64,000 nucleotides of DNA, from the NCBI GenBank assembly GCA_030762175.1, contig CM060831.1, forward strand, positions 95,623,501 through 95,687,500. Direction: 5' to 3'. Within the stretch, counting starts at the first letter, position 1. Each line of letters opens with the position of its first letter. The DNA comes from Metallyticus violacea. Lineage: Eukaryota; Arthropoda; Insecta; Mantodea; Metallyticidae. The position numbers were made by a program, and so were the translations under genes. Positions 33,948-46,560 of the stretch are shown here, piece after piece. The notes beneath the pieces were generated by a model that was not told the DNA's origin, searched no databases, and saw only the letters and a list, made by a program, of their open reading frames with translations.

Positions 33948-35109
33948 TTTACATCAAATGAAATGCATGAAAAGGGCAAATAAATATTAAGACCTAAATA
34001 CTAAAGAAATAGCTGTAGCATCTGAATAATTGAAAACAAAATAAAATTAGGTAATGGGCATTTAAAAATTATTAACAATGGTGAAATATTAGGAAAAACC
34101 TGATATTTAAATGTCAATGTGTATAAGAAATCTGCTATCCCTAAAGAACAAAGAAGAATAAAATAATATTATTATTCAAGGAGGAGATAAAGGGTTCTTG
34201 TGTTAAATCTAGAATAATAAGCCTATTAAATACAGGATATAAAATAAATGCAAAAATGCAATTAATATTCAGAGGCATTGTTTTATATGAATGAGTTAGA
34301 ACAGGCAATTTTCAATGGATATTTATTCAGTCCAAAATGAATATAAGAAGAAATGAAAGCACATAATCCTAAAATTTTCAAGATCATAAAGTGCAGATAG
34401 CATTATAACAGAATTAATAAGAATAATTATTGACAATTATGAGATTACTAGTATACACACATCACTTGATATGAATAATTAAGAGTTATTCAGAATATAA
34501 ACATTTCTTAGGATTTTATGTACAAACATGGTCATATGCAATGGGGTATATTTTCACCCTTTGTACTGACAGGCTTCAATACTGTATTTAAAAAATTCTA
34601 AGCTTCTCCAAACAGCTATTTCTGCTGCTTTCCTAACAGCGTATATTCTTGTACGCTAAATACATGTAGACAAAATAACATGTCACTTAAATAGCAAAAT
34701 ATTACATTCCGAACAATATATAATATTGTAAAAGCTTTGTTTTGATATTATTGTAGTCATTGCTCAGTGGTTAAGAATATACACTACTCTCTTTGATGCC
34801 TTATTGACTTCATTACCAAACTATAACACTGAATTAATTGCCACGATCAGGTTTGTCACTTTATTTATCTTGCAAAAAACCCATTGTTGTTGCAATGGAC
34901 TCAAAACAATTTTTATCTATTCTATGTGGTAAATGTACTTGCTAATTATAATTAAACATTCATGAATTTCTAATCATAAAGTGAGTTTAAAATTATATAT
35001 ATTTTTCTTAAAATTCAAGAAGTATTGCTGGCATGTCTGGCTAGCACACAGTTGACTGGAATGCATATGTATATCCAATAATGAAAAAAAAAAATATATA
35101 TATATAAAG
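33948..35109. other. Intronic sequence, no feature recognised
   Basis: AT-rich, no ORF or repeat recognised. Confidence 0.4.
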
Positions 35110-35170
35110 TTGAAAACATTTTATGATACAGTCGAACCACACACTCTTATGCTTCACTTACTTGTCATTA

Positions 35171-35216
35171 TTGTAGACCGATTTCGAGAACAGGTTGTTC
35201 TCATCATCAGTTCAAA
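35171..35216 (-). ncRNA. Hammerhead ribozyme motif, core intact, helices weakened (PLE-A)
   Basis: CTGATGA (35204-35210), helix II gagaac/gttctc, CGAAAT, CG, GTC. Helix III contains a G-U pair and helix I is poor. Sense to the CUB gene. Confidence 0.62.
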
Positions 35217-35704
35217 TCTCTGACTGTTGGATAATTCGTTGTGTTGTGGGTATTCTGCTCTGGCGGAGGTGTGATGAACTTAAAGTTTATATTTTCATCG
35301 CCGAAAGTGTCAAAGTTCATTAAACTGTCTCTGTATTTGTAAATGTATATTTTTTCCCATGTTGCTAATTCTGTAGGTCCTTGCACTGATTTTAATAATT
35401 TTGCTTTATTCACTATATCGTGGTTTTCTGTCCAAAAATGAAATGCTACCTCTGATTTCTCAATTTGCTTGTATTTTATGTTCCTGAAATGTTCTTTTAA
35501 CCATGTGCCTATGTTTCTCTTTGTTTTTCCTATGTAGATTTTTTCACATTCTTCACAACTTATTTTGTAAATGCCTGATTTTTTCTCCTGTGGAACACTG
35601 TCATTAACATTGTCTGTGAGAAGATGTTTAACATTAAACTTGTTAATCAGTGCCAACCTGATATTAAATTCTTTAAGAATTTTCTGAAATTTTTTGTAGC
35701 CCAT
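35207..35704 (-). pseudogene. PLE-A GIY-YIG endonuclease
   Basis: 165 open codons. KSGIYKISCEECEKIYIGKT is an intact GIY-YIG core with CxxC. LKEHFRNIKYKQIEKSEVAF and ELATWEKIYIYKYRDSLMNF follow. It overlaps the RT frame by a frameshift near 35650-35700. Best-preserved family A endonuclease here. Confidence 0.85.
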
Positions 35705-36114
35705 GGATGATATGTGAATTTTTTAAAAATTTGTTTATCTTGCTTTGTTGAAAGTGTTGTGATTTCTTTTATAAGCTTTTGTCTCTTGAATTTCTGTACC
35801 TTTTTGTATACTAGTTCTTTTTTAAAACCACTTTTAACTGCTGTTTTTTCTATTTGTTTGTATTCTTTAAAGAATTCATCCTTGCTAATTTGTAGGTTAA
35901 CTAGCCTGTATGTTAAACTGTTGATAACTGCATGTTTGTGAGAAGTGGGGTTAAAACTGTCAGCTTTTATGTGATTGTCTGCATGTGTATCTTTTCTGTA
36001 AATTCCAAATTCTAGACTTCCTTGATGTTTCATTATTTTTATGTCCAAGAATGGTAACATGTTATCAGTTTCTGTTTCGTATGTGAATGATATATTTTTG
36101 TCTTGTAAATTCAA
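35647..36114 (-). pseudogene. PLE-A RT thumb-side region
   Basis: 155 open codons: MLPFLDIKIMKHQGSLEFGI, HAVINSLTYRLVNLQISKDE and IFKKFTYHPWATKNFRKFLK. This matches the equivalent parts of the 13.6, 25.5 and 42.9 kb copies and links palm and endonuclease. Confidence 0.8.
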
Positions 36115-36449
36115 AAGTTTTATGGCATCCTCAATGAGCTTATTGTTAACAATGGCAAATATATCGTCGACATATCTGTACCATGTTTTAAATAAGTATG
36201 GGAAAGCTGTATTTATGTGTGTTTCAAACCTCCTATGAAAAGGTTAGCTAAAAATGGAGATAAGGGGCTGCCCATGGTGAGTCTTGTTTCTTGTTTATAA
36301 AATTTGTCCTTGAAAGAAAAATATGGTTGGTTTACGCAAATTTTTGTGAATTTGATATATTCTTTTATGTGAGCATCATTAATTCCACTTGTTTTTAGCC
36401 AATCATGTAAATTAATCAGGAGTTTTTCTTTAGGTATGCTTGGGAACAA
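36114..36449 (-). pseudogene. PLE-A RT palm, frameshifted
   Basis: MFPSIPKEKLLINLHDWLKT and YKQETRLTMGSPLSPFLANL are clear PLE RT blocks. A frameshift near 36235 breaks the following THINTAF, after which TWYRYVDDIFAIVN continues with intact aspartates. It is continued by the ORF 36114-35647. Confidence 0.78.
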
Positions 36450-36670
36450 CGATATTACGTCGAAAGATATTAATGTGTCTTAAGGTTGCAATTTTATGTC
36501 TTTGATTTTTTCTATTAACTTAAATGAACTTCTTATGCTTCTGCTATAAAATTTTGGTAGTATCTTGAATCTATCAACTAGTCATTTTGCCAAATGGTAT
36601 GTAGGAATATTTATATTGTTAATAATTGGTCACATACCATATAAAGTTTTAGGTATGTAGCAAAGATGAG

Positions 36671-37942
36671 CTTAAGAGGTTTTTAGGGGAGTACACTTTA
36701 TGTCAGTATAAAGACCATTTTTATTTTAGGGCACAATTATTTAATGAGAATAATACCTATAACAAAAATCCTATCTATAAACATCAGACACTTAGTCAAG
36801 TCAATGTGATAGAATGCTAATAATTAGGCTGCCATTTAGATATGCATGTAACACTTCCATTTGAATGATTTCCAATATTGCATCCCTCCCTACACATTAC
36901 ACAAAAACTAAAAAAAAGTATGTATTTTTCAGCATTATTTAGAGTGGTTTCATTGATGATCTTAAACATTTAACAATTATCACAAATATATACAAAAATA
37001 TTAATTAAGAAAATCATGCAGGCAATTAAATTCACACTTCTAGCCATTTTGCTTTCTCCACTATTGTATTTTTTTGTGCCAGAAATAATACCTTGACATC
37101 ATATGGATGTTATTTATATTACCAGAGATTTAATATCTCATATTACTTCAATCTGCATGATCAGTATTTTGTTTAGAATGACACAGGACCAGAACTAACA
37201 AAAGTCATATTCCTAAACATGCTTTTACGTATAAAATAAAACAAAAGAGAAAACAAGTGAAATTTAGATGTTTGAGGCTGAAACAAACATTATTCTATCC
37301 ATAAAGAGGAAGTAGGAAGCTATCAAGCATTACTTAAACTTTTTTCCTCTCTTACTGTTACTTTGATCACTATGCCTGCTATATTGATCAGAAAAGAAAT
37401 CCTTGTTCTGTCCAGTTTTCATATAATTTTTTAGATTTTTTCTTTCAATATTTTTTTTACATGACAAAAGTTCATTCTCAATATCCATTGGATGCCAAGG
37501 AAGACTTAATGATCCAAGTAAGTAAGCAAAAGAGAAAGAATTCTAGCAAGCATACTTTTTACTACTGTGTTTTCACTGCTGATATCTAATATTTAAAATA
37601 TGCATTAAGAGCAATTAACTGACTAGTTTCATGAATTTATTTCATCATTCTTATTTATGGACAACTTTTCTTTCATTTATTCTCCATTTGCAATATAAAA
37701 CAAAATATTTGTATACAAGTCAGCTTATAAAACACATTTTAAAATTATACAATTATAAAATGCAAATGTATTCAAAGGGTATAACGCACAAAAAATTTAT
37801 AAAATATATTCTGATATAGAAAGAACTTAATGCTGACAAACTAGATATAAATTAAAGTTTACTTGGAGAGACAGTATAATTCTGTTCAAAGGAACAAAAG
37901 AAATATATATATATATATTTCATATAAAAGAAAATGAAAATA
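36671..37942. other. Intronic sequence, no feature recognised
   Basis: AT-rich with no gene recognised. Confidence 0.4.
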
Positions 37943-39212
37943 CAAGGGTCATTTGAAAAGTTCTTGGAATGACCCAGAGGTTGCAGCAGCAGTTACAAAG
38001 CAGTTTTATCATCAAAACCCACCATTTTCCATAGAAACATTTCTGCAATAATGCATGGATTGTAATAGCTATAGCTGTTTGTTCCAGTATAGATGCGTAT
38101 GTGTGTATATGGGAAAAATGGCAAATATCGAACATCAAACATTTAACATGCAGTTTTTAAGTACTTGCTAAAAAAGGATATGAATGAAACAAATTTATAC
38201 AAATTGACATACATTCTAAAGAACTCAGCACCAATCATTTCCATGTTGCCTGCAGAGTTTAAACACAGCTATGAAAGCTTGGAAGATGACTATAGCAGAC
38301 AACCAAAATCTGTTAGGACATCAGAAATTATCAATAAGGCACAAAACATGGTTCTAAAGATTTGACAATTAAAAATGTCTGAAATTGCTGAAGCTCTGGG
38401 CATTTCATAAGAATGTGTATTTCACATTTTGAGGGAAGAATTGTGCAAGAAAAAATTATCAGTAAGATAGGTGCCACAATGGCTGATTCAGAATCAAAAG
38501 TGAATCAGAGTGCAAATCTCTCACCAAAGCTATTTTCAAAAAGAGCCCGCTAATTTTATGTATTAATTTGTGAGCAATGATAAATATGGATGCACTACTA
38601 CATGCCTGAAACAAAACAGTACAATGGAAGCATCACAATTTTCCATGCCAAAGAAGCCCAAGTATATGAAACTGGCCAGAAAGATAATGCATTTCTGCAT
38701 CATGGTTTTCTGTAATGCGAAGGGTGTACTACTAGTTTATTATTTTTCCACTAGAACATCTATCAATGGAGCATATAATGCCTACCTTTTGGACCTTATG
38801 AAGACAAAAATACATAAATACATGAGAAAAGGTCAGCTTTGTTAAAGAAGAAAGTCATCTTGCATTAAGACATTGGTTGTACTCATGCTTGTGTCATTGC
38901 AATTTTTAAAACTAATGAATTACAATATGATTTGTTGCCACATTCATTTTATTCCCTTGACTTGGCTCCATCAGACTTCCATTTGTTCCCTAAATTGTGA
39001 AAATTCCTTGGTGGAAAGAAAAGTCTGTCTAATGAAGAGCCTTAAATCATCAGTTAGAGCAGTTTTTGCAGTTTTGCAGGCCTGGAGGAATTTGGCTTTC
39101 ATGATGGAACACAGGATTTACAAAGAAGATCTTAAGACAAAGTGCATCAGGCAATGCTATGGCTATGGCATCATTTTTGTGCTTCATTCCAAGAACTTTT
39201 GAAATGACCTTG
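37943..39212 (+). mobile_element. Full-length mariner element 1 with inverted ends and TA duplication
   Basis: 1270 bp. The left end CAAGGGTCATTTGAAAAGTT and the right end (reverse complement CAAGGTCATTTCAAAAGTTC) match over about 27 bp. TA flanks both sides (37941-37942, 39213-39214). The interior is a broken mariner transposase on the plus strand. Length and ends fit a mariner. Confidence 0.9.
38165..39202 (+). pseudogene. Mariner transposase relic (element 1)
   Basis: Stretches 38165-38365, 38570-38845 and 38873-39202 lie in different frames. The N-terminal helix-turn-helix region includes SEIAEALGIS-like sequence near 38370-38420. The middle keeps GVLLVYYF..SINGAYNAYLLDL, equal to the LLIDY...INGxYYxxLL block with its aspartate lost. 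The C-terminal DLAPSDxHLF block survives as SLDLAPSDFHLF in another frame near 38955. Non-functional. Confidence 0.75.
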
Positions 39213-39530
39213 TACTTCATTTGTAATTTGGTTCTATCTTTTCTCTCTTTATCACATTTTTGGGATTGTACTCTATTTTCTCACTATAGAATGCTAGTAA
39301 AAAAAAAGTGATTATAATCATTTTAATCTGGAATTTGGTGTACATATATTTTTCTTGAAGTAATTCACACTTGCCAATCATTTAGGAAGATTTTGTTGGT
39401 TATTGACTATTCTAGATATGTCAAATAACTTTTTTCAAAAAGGGTGCAACTTATGCATAAATTGAGCAAACAACTGAAAATTATGTTCAACTAGCAATAT
39501 TGATTTCATAGGATTCAGAGCATAACTTAC
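39213..39530. other. Intronic sequence, no feature recognised
   Basis: AT-rich intron between the mariner and the CUB exon. Confidence 0.4.
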
Positions 39531-39687
39531 TTGCTTGATAAGAGAGGTGAAAGCCTTCTGCAACATTTGAAAAATCAGAATGAAAACGTAACAGCAGTTC
39601 ATTGCTTACAGATGTATGAGGAGCTGGTATAGTCGAGCCACAATATCTTCCTATCAAACTGCTGTCTCCATAACTACCTTCCCAGAC
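39531..39687 (-). CDS. Cubilin-like exon: second half of CUB 2
   Basis: The 157-nt exon has a tatccag acceptor and a gtaagt donor. It begins in phase 0 with VWEGSYGDSSLIGRYCG, which carries cysteine 4, and ends with the CUB-closing pattern LLLRFHSDFSNVAEGFHLSY. It ends in phase 1, and the next exon supplies the rest of an isoleucine codon before CGGQF. Joined to the 55512-55702 exon it completes a four-cysteine CUB of normal size, about 110 residues. A full-length mariner and an inverted PLE end lie on either side of this exon in its introns. Confidence 0.88.
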
Positions 39688-39935
39688 CTGGATAAAAATG
39701 GAATTTTAAATGAATATATTATGGCAATCCTAAATAAAACTTAAAATAGGATGGTAAAATGAAGTGCTAGATGAATAAATTAGGGTGAGCAAAAATTTTC
39801 ATTATTATTTATCTTATATACAGGATGTTAATGAACTAACCGAAATAATTTCAGAGAGTATAGAGATGTTATATTTAAGCAATTTGAGATAGGTAATGAA
39901 TGGTCCACAATAAAAACATAACAAATTTTATGGTT

Positions 39936-40110
39936 TACTTAAATGTAAAATTGGAACTTAACACAGTGAAGCCAATCATATTAATGGATATCATTGTATG
40001 ATTCAGTTGAACTACACACTCTTAAAGCTTCACTTACTTTTCATAAATGTATGGAACCGGTTTCGAGAACATTTTGTTCCCATCTTCAGCCATGCTAAAG
40101 TTCAACTGTC
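39936..40110 (-). mobile_element. PLE family A solo terminal segment with hammerhead
   Basis: Begins aaatgtaaaattggaactta and continues through gatatcattgtatgattcag to the hammerhead. No coding follows; it stops near 40110. It is an isolated inverted terminal unit. Confidence 0.8.
40052..40092 (-). ncRNA. Hammerhead ribozyme motif, intact core (PLE-A solo end)
   Basis: TGG, CTGAAGA, helix II gggaac/gttctc, CGAAAC, CG, GTT, CCA. Same form as 26594-26634 and 60216-60256. Sense to the CUB gene. Confidence 0.82.
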
Positions 40111-41479
40111 CAACTATACCATAACCTTTTCTATCCCAAATTGCTTATATGCAACATCTGTACACTCTTTGATATTATTTTATATACTTCATTAACACCC
40201 TGTATATATACACACATACACATATATTTATATCTATATTTTTGCCAAATTGCCTACAGGGGTACAAAAATAATTTTATAATGGCAACAGAAAGGAAATA
40301 ATTTGTCTCTCTCTTTTCCTCCAGTTCTGGGTTGCCATGCAGAATATATGTACTCCCTGGAATAGGCCAATTCCAGAGAGGGGAGTTGCATGAGCTATGA
40401 CTACCTGAAAGCAATTAGTGCCTTTGGATGATGTGACTCTGATGTGAATCTGGTTCAGGACAACTCACCAAAGTGGTGCCCAGAAAGTAGCCTGCTAGAG
40501 ATAACTGATTTGATGAAGAATAAATTCACTACGGTGCACGACACTCTCCTTCACCCCACACTCACATCCCCTTAACTGCAAGTAAGGTACAATTGAGAAG
40601 TAACAGAAATTGCTTTGTCCTCTTGCTAATATTGAGATATTTATTGCAGTTAATCTATTTGAAAGACTTAGACTAAATTGTGCATTCATTTCAGTCTTAC
40701 ACAAGCTGAGGAATGGCTGCCTATTAGTCCAGACTCTCAATACCACCTCAGCTTCTCAAGGCTAGAGCAATTCATGGTAATCTCATTTGTTGTAGTTTTC
40801 TTTAAGGTATTATCACTAAAAGTTCCACAGGCATAACTTAAGACAACATTTTGGACATTTAGCACAACAAAGGCTTTCTGGTTTCTCTTTGCAGTATTAG
40901 TGGATGTTCATTCCTTGATCTTTACATGCCTTCTTGGATTAAGGCAAGGTATGAAGCTTTCAACTTGGGCTGTATATATGCTATCAATAAAACAATAATA
41001 AATTTTATTGACCCAATTAAAGTTATTCAGTAACAAGAATCTCACAAGGAGGCATGTTCATCTGGCCCATTCTATATCAACATTCTCTATCTGCTCCCAC
41101 TAATGTCCCTGCTACAAGGATGAAAAAGGCATTAGGGAACCCAAAAGTGAAAGAGAAGCTTTCTTTTACAGAGAAGATGATGACATCATCATCATTGATT
41201 TTAGGCCTAAGGTCTGTTCTGGGTCCTAATGAACCATATGAAGCAATCAAATTTAACTATACTTGGCACCTGCAGGTGTCAGAAGAATAAGGATAAGTAA
41301 TCAGCTAATCACTTCATGCCATCTAATGTGATGCTAAGGTATTACTTGCATGTGAAATACTGGTAATTTTGTCCAAGGAAATCTTTTATCAGGTATGGTG
41401 TTGTTTAACATTATGAAAATTTATGACCCACAGCTTAAAGGCCCTCCTGGAGAACTTGTGCTCAAGATGTTTATATCGC
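40111..41479. other. Intronic sequence, no recognised gene
   Basis: Scattered short open frames without motifs. Confidence 0.35.
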
Positions 41480-41570
41480 AAAAAAGTTATTTATCTCAGC
41501 CTGGTTTGATCCCGCAAACCTTGGGTTTAGAGGAGAGACAGTTACCCCTTTATGACCAAGGTTGATAGGA
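41480..41570 (-). mobile_element. Possible old SINE tRNA-like head
   Basis: The minus strand contains a B-box-like gggatcaaacc and a degenerate head similar to family 1. Heavily diverged. Confidence 0.35.
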
Positions 41571-42242
41571 AGCATTATTAAGACTGCAAATCTGCTCTCT
41601 TTTAGGCTGCTACCTAAACAGTGACAAATAAACTTGTAAACTTATCTTCACTTCACACCACAAAAGTCTTACAATTAAGTCATTGAACTTGAAGCCAAAA
41701 TGTGTATTTTTCTACACTCAGCTATGTAAAGTTAAGATTACTTGCACAAGGACCAACTTTAATCGCTTTGCCTTTTCAGTCTTCATAGTTAACCAAATGG
41801 GGAAAGGTTGCATTCCCTTTTCTGCATAGAAGTGCTTTTACCATAATGTTCCTATAAGACTAGCTTGCAGTCTCCTAAGTTCCAAAATTTCTACTGACAA
41901 TTGTTTTTTGCCATCTCAAAGTGGAAGGGACCACAAATGTAGAGCTAGTGAGCAGGACATACTTGCTTGTGAAAGTCAAGTCAGCCTGACATGAAAAAAG
42001 AAGTTTCTGAATTGGCTGTTCCACCTAAGAAGTAAAATAACAGATCATTACTGCTTATATCAATAATGTACAAAGTAGATATTACTTCTTAGAATACATG
42101 TGGATACTGCATGCACAGGTCTGAACTGCAGTGTTGCTAAAGGTAACCAACCTCTTCCAGTGTGCCAGCAATCTGTCCTGCTTGCCACTTGCAGTACAGT
42201 GGCTGCTGGTATTTGCTCACGACAAAGTGATGTTTAAAATTA
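41571..42242. other. Intronic sequence, no feature recognised
   Basis: No recognisable feature. Confidence 0.35.
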
Positions 42243-42258
42243 AAATGTAAATTGGAAC

Positions 42259-42492
42259 TTGCACAATGAAGCCAATCATATAATTGATATTACTGTATTG
42301 TATTCTATTGTAGCAAAAATATATGGCTTACCAAAAATTCACAAGACTGGAAATGGTATGTGTCCCATCATTGACAATATCAATACTCCTTCATACTATT
42401 TAACAAAATGGCTAGCTAATAGATTTAAGACATTATCTAAATTTCAAAGCAGATGTATATGCAATTCATGTCAGGCTAATAGAAAAAATTAA
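42259..42492 (+). pseudogene. PLE-A N-terminal RT fragment
   Basis: KIYGLPKIHKTG is the hallmark PLE motif (YGLPKxHK) and is followed by PIIDNINTPSYYLTKWLANR. It is cut by a stop at 42492. This block is missing from the 13 and 25 kb copies and decayed in the 35 kb copy. Confidence 0.78.
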
Positions 42493-42881
42493 GGACATAA
42501 ATTACATCCTTCTGACACTCTTAATATCTTTTGACATAGAATTGCTGTTTCCAAGCACACCAAAAGAAAAACTCCTAATTTACAAACAGGATTGACTTAA
42601 AACAAGTGGAATTAATGGTGCACACATAAAAGAATACATCAAATTCACAAAAATTTGCATAAACCAATCCTATTTTTCTTTCAAAAGAAAAGTTTATAAA
42701 CAACAAGCAGGACTTGCTATGGGCAGCCCCTTATCTCCATTTCTAGCTAACCTCTTCATGAGCAAATTTGAAACACACATCAACTCAGCTTTCCCATGCA
42801 CATTTAAGGTATGGTAATAGATATGTTGACAATTCATTTGCCATAGTTAACAAAAAAACTCATTGATGATGCTTTAAACTT

Positions 42882-43181
42882 TTGAATATACAAGATAGAA
42901 ACATATCGTTTACATACGAAACAGAAACAGATAACATGTTGCCATTCTTAGATATTAAAATAATGAGACATCAAGAAAATCTGGAATTTGGAATATATAG
43001 AAAGAATATACATGCAGATAATCACATCAAAGCTGACAGTTTTAACCTCACATCGCACAAACTTGCAGTTATCAACAGTTTAACACACTGGCTAGTTAGC
43101 CTACAAATTAGCAAAGAAGAATATTTTAATGAATACAAACAAATTGAAGAAACAACAGTTAAAAATGCTTTTAAAAAATAA
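42882..43181 (+). pseudogene. PLE-A RT thumb-side fragment
   Basis: MNIQDRNISFTYETETDNML and PFLDIKIMRHQENLEFGIYR, as in the other family A copies. A stop ends it at 43181. Confidence 0.75.
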
Positions 43182-43785
43182 CTAGTACATAAAAAGGTAC
43201 AGAAATTCAAGAGACAGAAACATATCAAAGAAACCACAACACTTTCAGCAAGAAAGATAAGCTAATTTTTAAAAAGTTCACATATCCATGAGTTACAAAA
43301 AAATTTCAGAATATTCTTTAAGATTTTAATATCAGGTTGGTACCAATTAATAGATTTAATGTTAAAAACCTACTGATAGACAATGTTAATGACAGTATTC
43401 CCCAAGAGAAAAAAAAACAGGTATTTATAACATAAATTGTGCAGAATGTGAAAAAATCTACATTGGAAAAACAAGAGAAACATATACACACGGTTAAAGG
43501 AACATTTCAGGAACATAAAGTACAAGCAAATACAGAAATCAGCAGTAGCATATCATTTTTGGACAGAAAATCATGACAGTGAATAAAGCAAAATTATTAA
43601 AATCCATACAAGGACCTACAGAACTAGCAACTTGGGAGAAAATCTACATCTACAAATACAAAGACAGTCTAATGAGCTTCAACACTGCCGGGGATGAAAA
43701 CATAAACTATAAGTTCAATAAACCGGCGCCAGAGCAGAATACACATTCCCACAGCTTAATGAATTATCCGAGTTGAAATTTAGCC

Positions 43786-43826
43786 TGGCTGATGATGAGG
43801 ACAAAATATTCTCGAAACCGGTTCTA
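43786..43826 (+). ncRNA. Hammerhead ribozyme motif, intact core (PLE-A)
   Basis: TGG, CTGATGA (43789-43795), helix II gaggac/attctc with one weak pair, CGAAAC, CG, GTT, CTA. Helix I includes one G-U pair. Confidence 0.75.
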
Positions 43827-43898
43827 TATATTATGACAAGTAAGTGAAGCATTAAGAGTGTGTAGTTCAACTAAATCATAAATAATATCAATTAAAGT

Positions 43899-45109
43899 GA
43901 TGTTTCTTCTCTCATGGCATGCAACTTCCATCATGTTTCATTACAGTTGTAATCTTGAACCCTTCTTCCAGCTTGCAGTTTACTATCTGCATTCTGCCCC
44001 TTTCCTCCATCTCATACCCTCTTGTGGGCAATTTTAAAGCATCCTGTCCTAACCAAGCTCCCAGTCATTTCCAGGTTTCATCAATGGATTTCAATGTCTA
44101 TTATCTTAGTCAGAAATGCATATGATAAACAAGGATTGGCATTTCTTCCAGTATCATAAAAATAGTGCTATTATTATTCCAGTCAAGTTAGCTGATACTC
44201 TGGGCAGGGCTTTTGCACATGTTCAACTCAACTCTGATAATTCCATCTTGTTTTTCATTCTCTCAAGTACAGATGGTAGGTATAAATGAAAATCCCTTCT
44301 CTATAAATGAATATAAAGTTAAGTCACTATCCATAGGCTTTCCATTAGAATGGTATTTTATTACTTTAAAGCAAACAGCCTTCGGAATGAAAGTTAATAG
44401 CTACTTACATGTACCAGCCCATCCATCCTAGTTCCTAACAAATGTTTCTCTGCTTTCCTGGAATGCTACAATGTTTTCTTTACTTTGTGAGGATTAGCTC
44501 CACTTCCTCTCTCCATCTCTCTCTCTCACTCCATTATCATCATCAATGTTCAGATGATGTTCAGTTTAATTATTCAATAGCTGTCTATAAGGGCAAAACT
44601 TTTCCAAGGTATTCCATTGTAGTCGCACAAGTGGAACATTTCCATGCTTATGGTATGAGACTGTCATTATACCATGCCTTATCAAGGTTAACAACCAACA
44701 TCTTCCTCCCATCCAATACTGTAGCTCAGATGGTCTGTTTTTCAACTGGCATTCTTGGGCCCAATCACCAGTTGGAGAAATGTTGTAATAAGGTTTTACT
44801 GAAGTTTTGCTTACCCTGAAAAGGTGAATACCAGGTAACTTTAGACACTAAGAACCCAACTCATTTCATCATTCTTTATTTCATTCCATTCATTATCTCA
44901 AATGATTTTAGTAGAAAATGGGACGGTAAACCTTACAGAAAGCCTTCCAGTGCCTACTCAGTCACGTTTACAAGGTAATGTAATGCAGTAGCTGGTATGG
45001 CCCAAAGCTCTTTTTGCCACACTGTTTGATGGGCTTCATAATGCAGAATATTAACATGTGCAGAGAGATATTTTTGGTCTGAGTTCACAACTGAATACAA
45101 GTTATGCAG
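43899..45109. other. Intronic sequence, no recognised gene
   Basis: A 125-codon open frame (44442-44819) has no motif and no support. Confidence 0.35.
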
Positions 45110-45285
45110 AGTTAAGGTTATGCCAGTTGCCCGCTCCATTGACAGATACTTTCCCTTTCCATTTAGAACCTCAAACCTGAAAGAAGTTGTTTTTGAGTAC
45201 AATTTATCAGCAGTTTCATGTCTTGAATTCAAAGAGGAACTAATGATCTAAGATGTTAAACAGTATTCTTAATTAAAAAAAAAAA
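45110..45285 (+). mobile_element. Old SINE family 1, 3' half
   Basis: The order cctcaaacctgaaag, gtttcatg, ctaagatgttaaacag and an A-rich tail matches the 3' half of family 1 with many substitutions. Confidence 0.6.
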
Positions 45286-45592
45286 TCCTTGCATTGCTAC
45301 TTGCACACCAGTGATCAATAACAGCATCATACAATATTATTTTTATTTCATTATTAGTACTAATTTATGTTATAGGAGTTGTTTGAAGTGTGTCATTTAT
45401 AATCACACAGTTCTGACATCTTTTGATAAAATTTGCATTTCATTCACAATACTCTGCTTCCATAATTCTTCAAATTTCTGTTCTGATATTTTTATTAAGT
45501 TCCTTTCTGGGGCATGCAAGTAGGAGCTAGCATGAGCCTTTACTGAGATTTCATTAATTTGCACAGTTAGACAACAATATGGTTATTAAATA

Positions 45593-45660
45593 TTGTACTT
45601 ACGAAGCTGTTGACAGTGGAGTGGTAATATATCCTAAACTAAGTTTAGGACAACTATATG
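45593..45660 (-). mobile_element. PLE family B terminal fragment
   Basis: Gtacttacgaagctgttgac followed by agtggagtggtaatatatcc, the family B outer end only. Confidence 0.65.
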
Positions 45661-46214
45661 GTATTTGTATTATATTAGATTTGCTACAGTATAGGGAAAG
45701 TTAAATAATATTTGTTATATACTTGTTAATCATGTTCTTGTTAACAATAATTAAAAACTTTTAAGATCTGTTTATTAAGGGTTCTTCATTACCTAGAGGT
45801 TTATTGGCTTAAAAGGACAATTTTTGCTCATGTTCATAGTTACAAAAATTTGGAGAAGGAGATCTTAATCAGTTTACAGTAACTGAATCATTGATTTTCG
45901 TTCAAAGTTTGGCAGAAGATAAAGATTCAGTACTAGAGCAGAATGAATATGTTTCATTGTAGTCACCTCACTACTGCAAATTAATGGTGAGTCCATATCA
46001 AGGACATCTGTAGTTATGAGGTGAAAGATTGTATGTTATTTATCAATAAGAACTGCAGTAATTGTAATTTAACAGATTGTTTTTTAAAATAGTGTTCATT
46101 TTAACAAATGCATCACAGACAGTGGGCATTGATAATACACGAGATGAAATGATAAACTGGTAAAGGATTTTTTTATGAGTTCATATATTTCTTTTAAATG
46201 GAATCTCTATATAT

Positions 46215-46560
46215 GAGACTATCCTAAATATCTGCAAATTAATGCAGAATAGTAGTGAAAAAATTCATAAATCTATGGATTCTTATTCCTTACCAAGATT
46301 AACTTCCCAAGAAGTTACTTTCTTGAAAGAATACACTGAAGTGATGAATTCACTGGCACAGGTACTAAATATGCTTATGGTAAACACAGTATATTCATGG
46401 GTTTCTCTTTTCCAACTTTGGTTGCTTTGAAAGAAAAGCTGAATAAGCTATTTAGTCAGCTGACACTGTGCAGAACATTGCTTGAACAGTCTTGCATGAA
46501 TTTCAGAAGAAACTTCTTTTTACTGCATAAGATATCAGAGGAGCAAATTCTAAATTAGTT
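46215..46560 (+). pseudogene. hAT transposase fragment, plus strand
   Basis: YSLPRLTSQEVTFLKEYTEV and MNSLAQVLNMLMVNTVYSWV match the LTxEExxFLxEYxxVMxPLA block of hAT proteins. TLVALKEKLNKL-like sequence follows near 46420-46450 in another frame. Confidence 0.5.

Larger units (their letters stand above)
35110..36670 (-). mobile_element. Penelope-like element family A, most complete copy
   Basis: Minus strand in order: N-terminal RT blocks near 36650-36570 (KTLYG, INNINIPTYHLAK), FDVISLFPSIP near 36470, RT palm with YVDD near 36180, thumb-side blocks, GIY-YIG (35704-35207) and terminal segment with hammerhead. A few stops and frameshifts remain. It is the best template for family A. Confidence 0.85.
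42243..43898 (+). mobile_element. Penelope-like element family A (copy with N-terminal RT block)
   Basis: Starts with the aaatgtaaattggaac terminal motif. KIYGLPKIHKTGNGMCPIID and YYLTKWLANRFKTLSKF (42259-42492) form the N-terminal PLE RT block. The palm near 42700-42850 is frameshifted. Thumb-side coding (42882-43181) and a broken GIY-YIG (about 43420-43740) follow, and a 3' hammerhead ends the element at atcaattaaa. Confidence 0.85.

Noticed and set aside
44442..44819. 125-codon ORF
   Set aside because: No motif, no splice context and low-complexity composition; likely chance.
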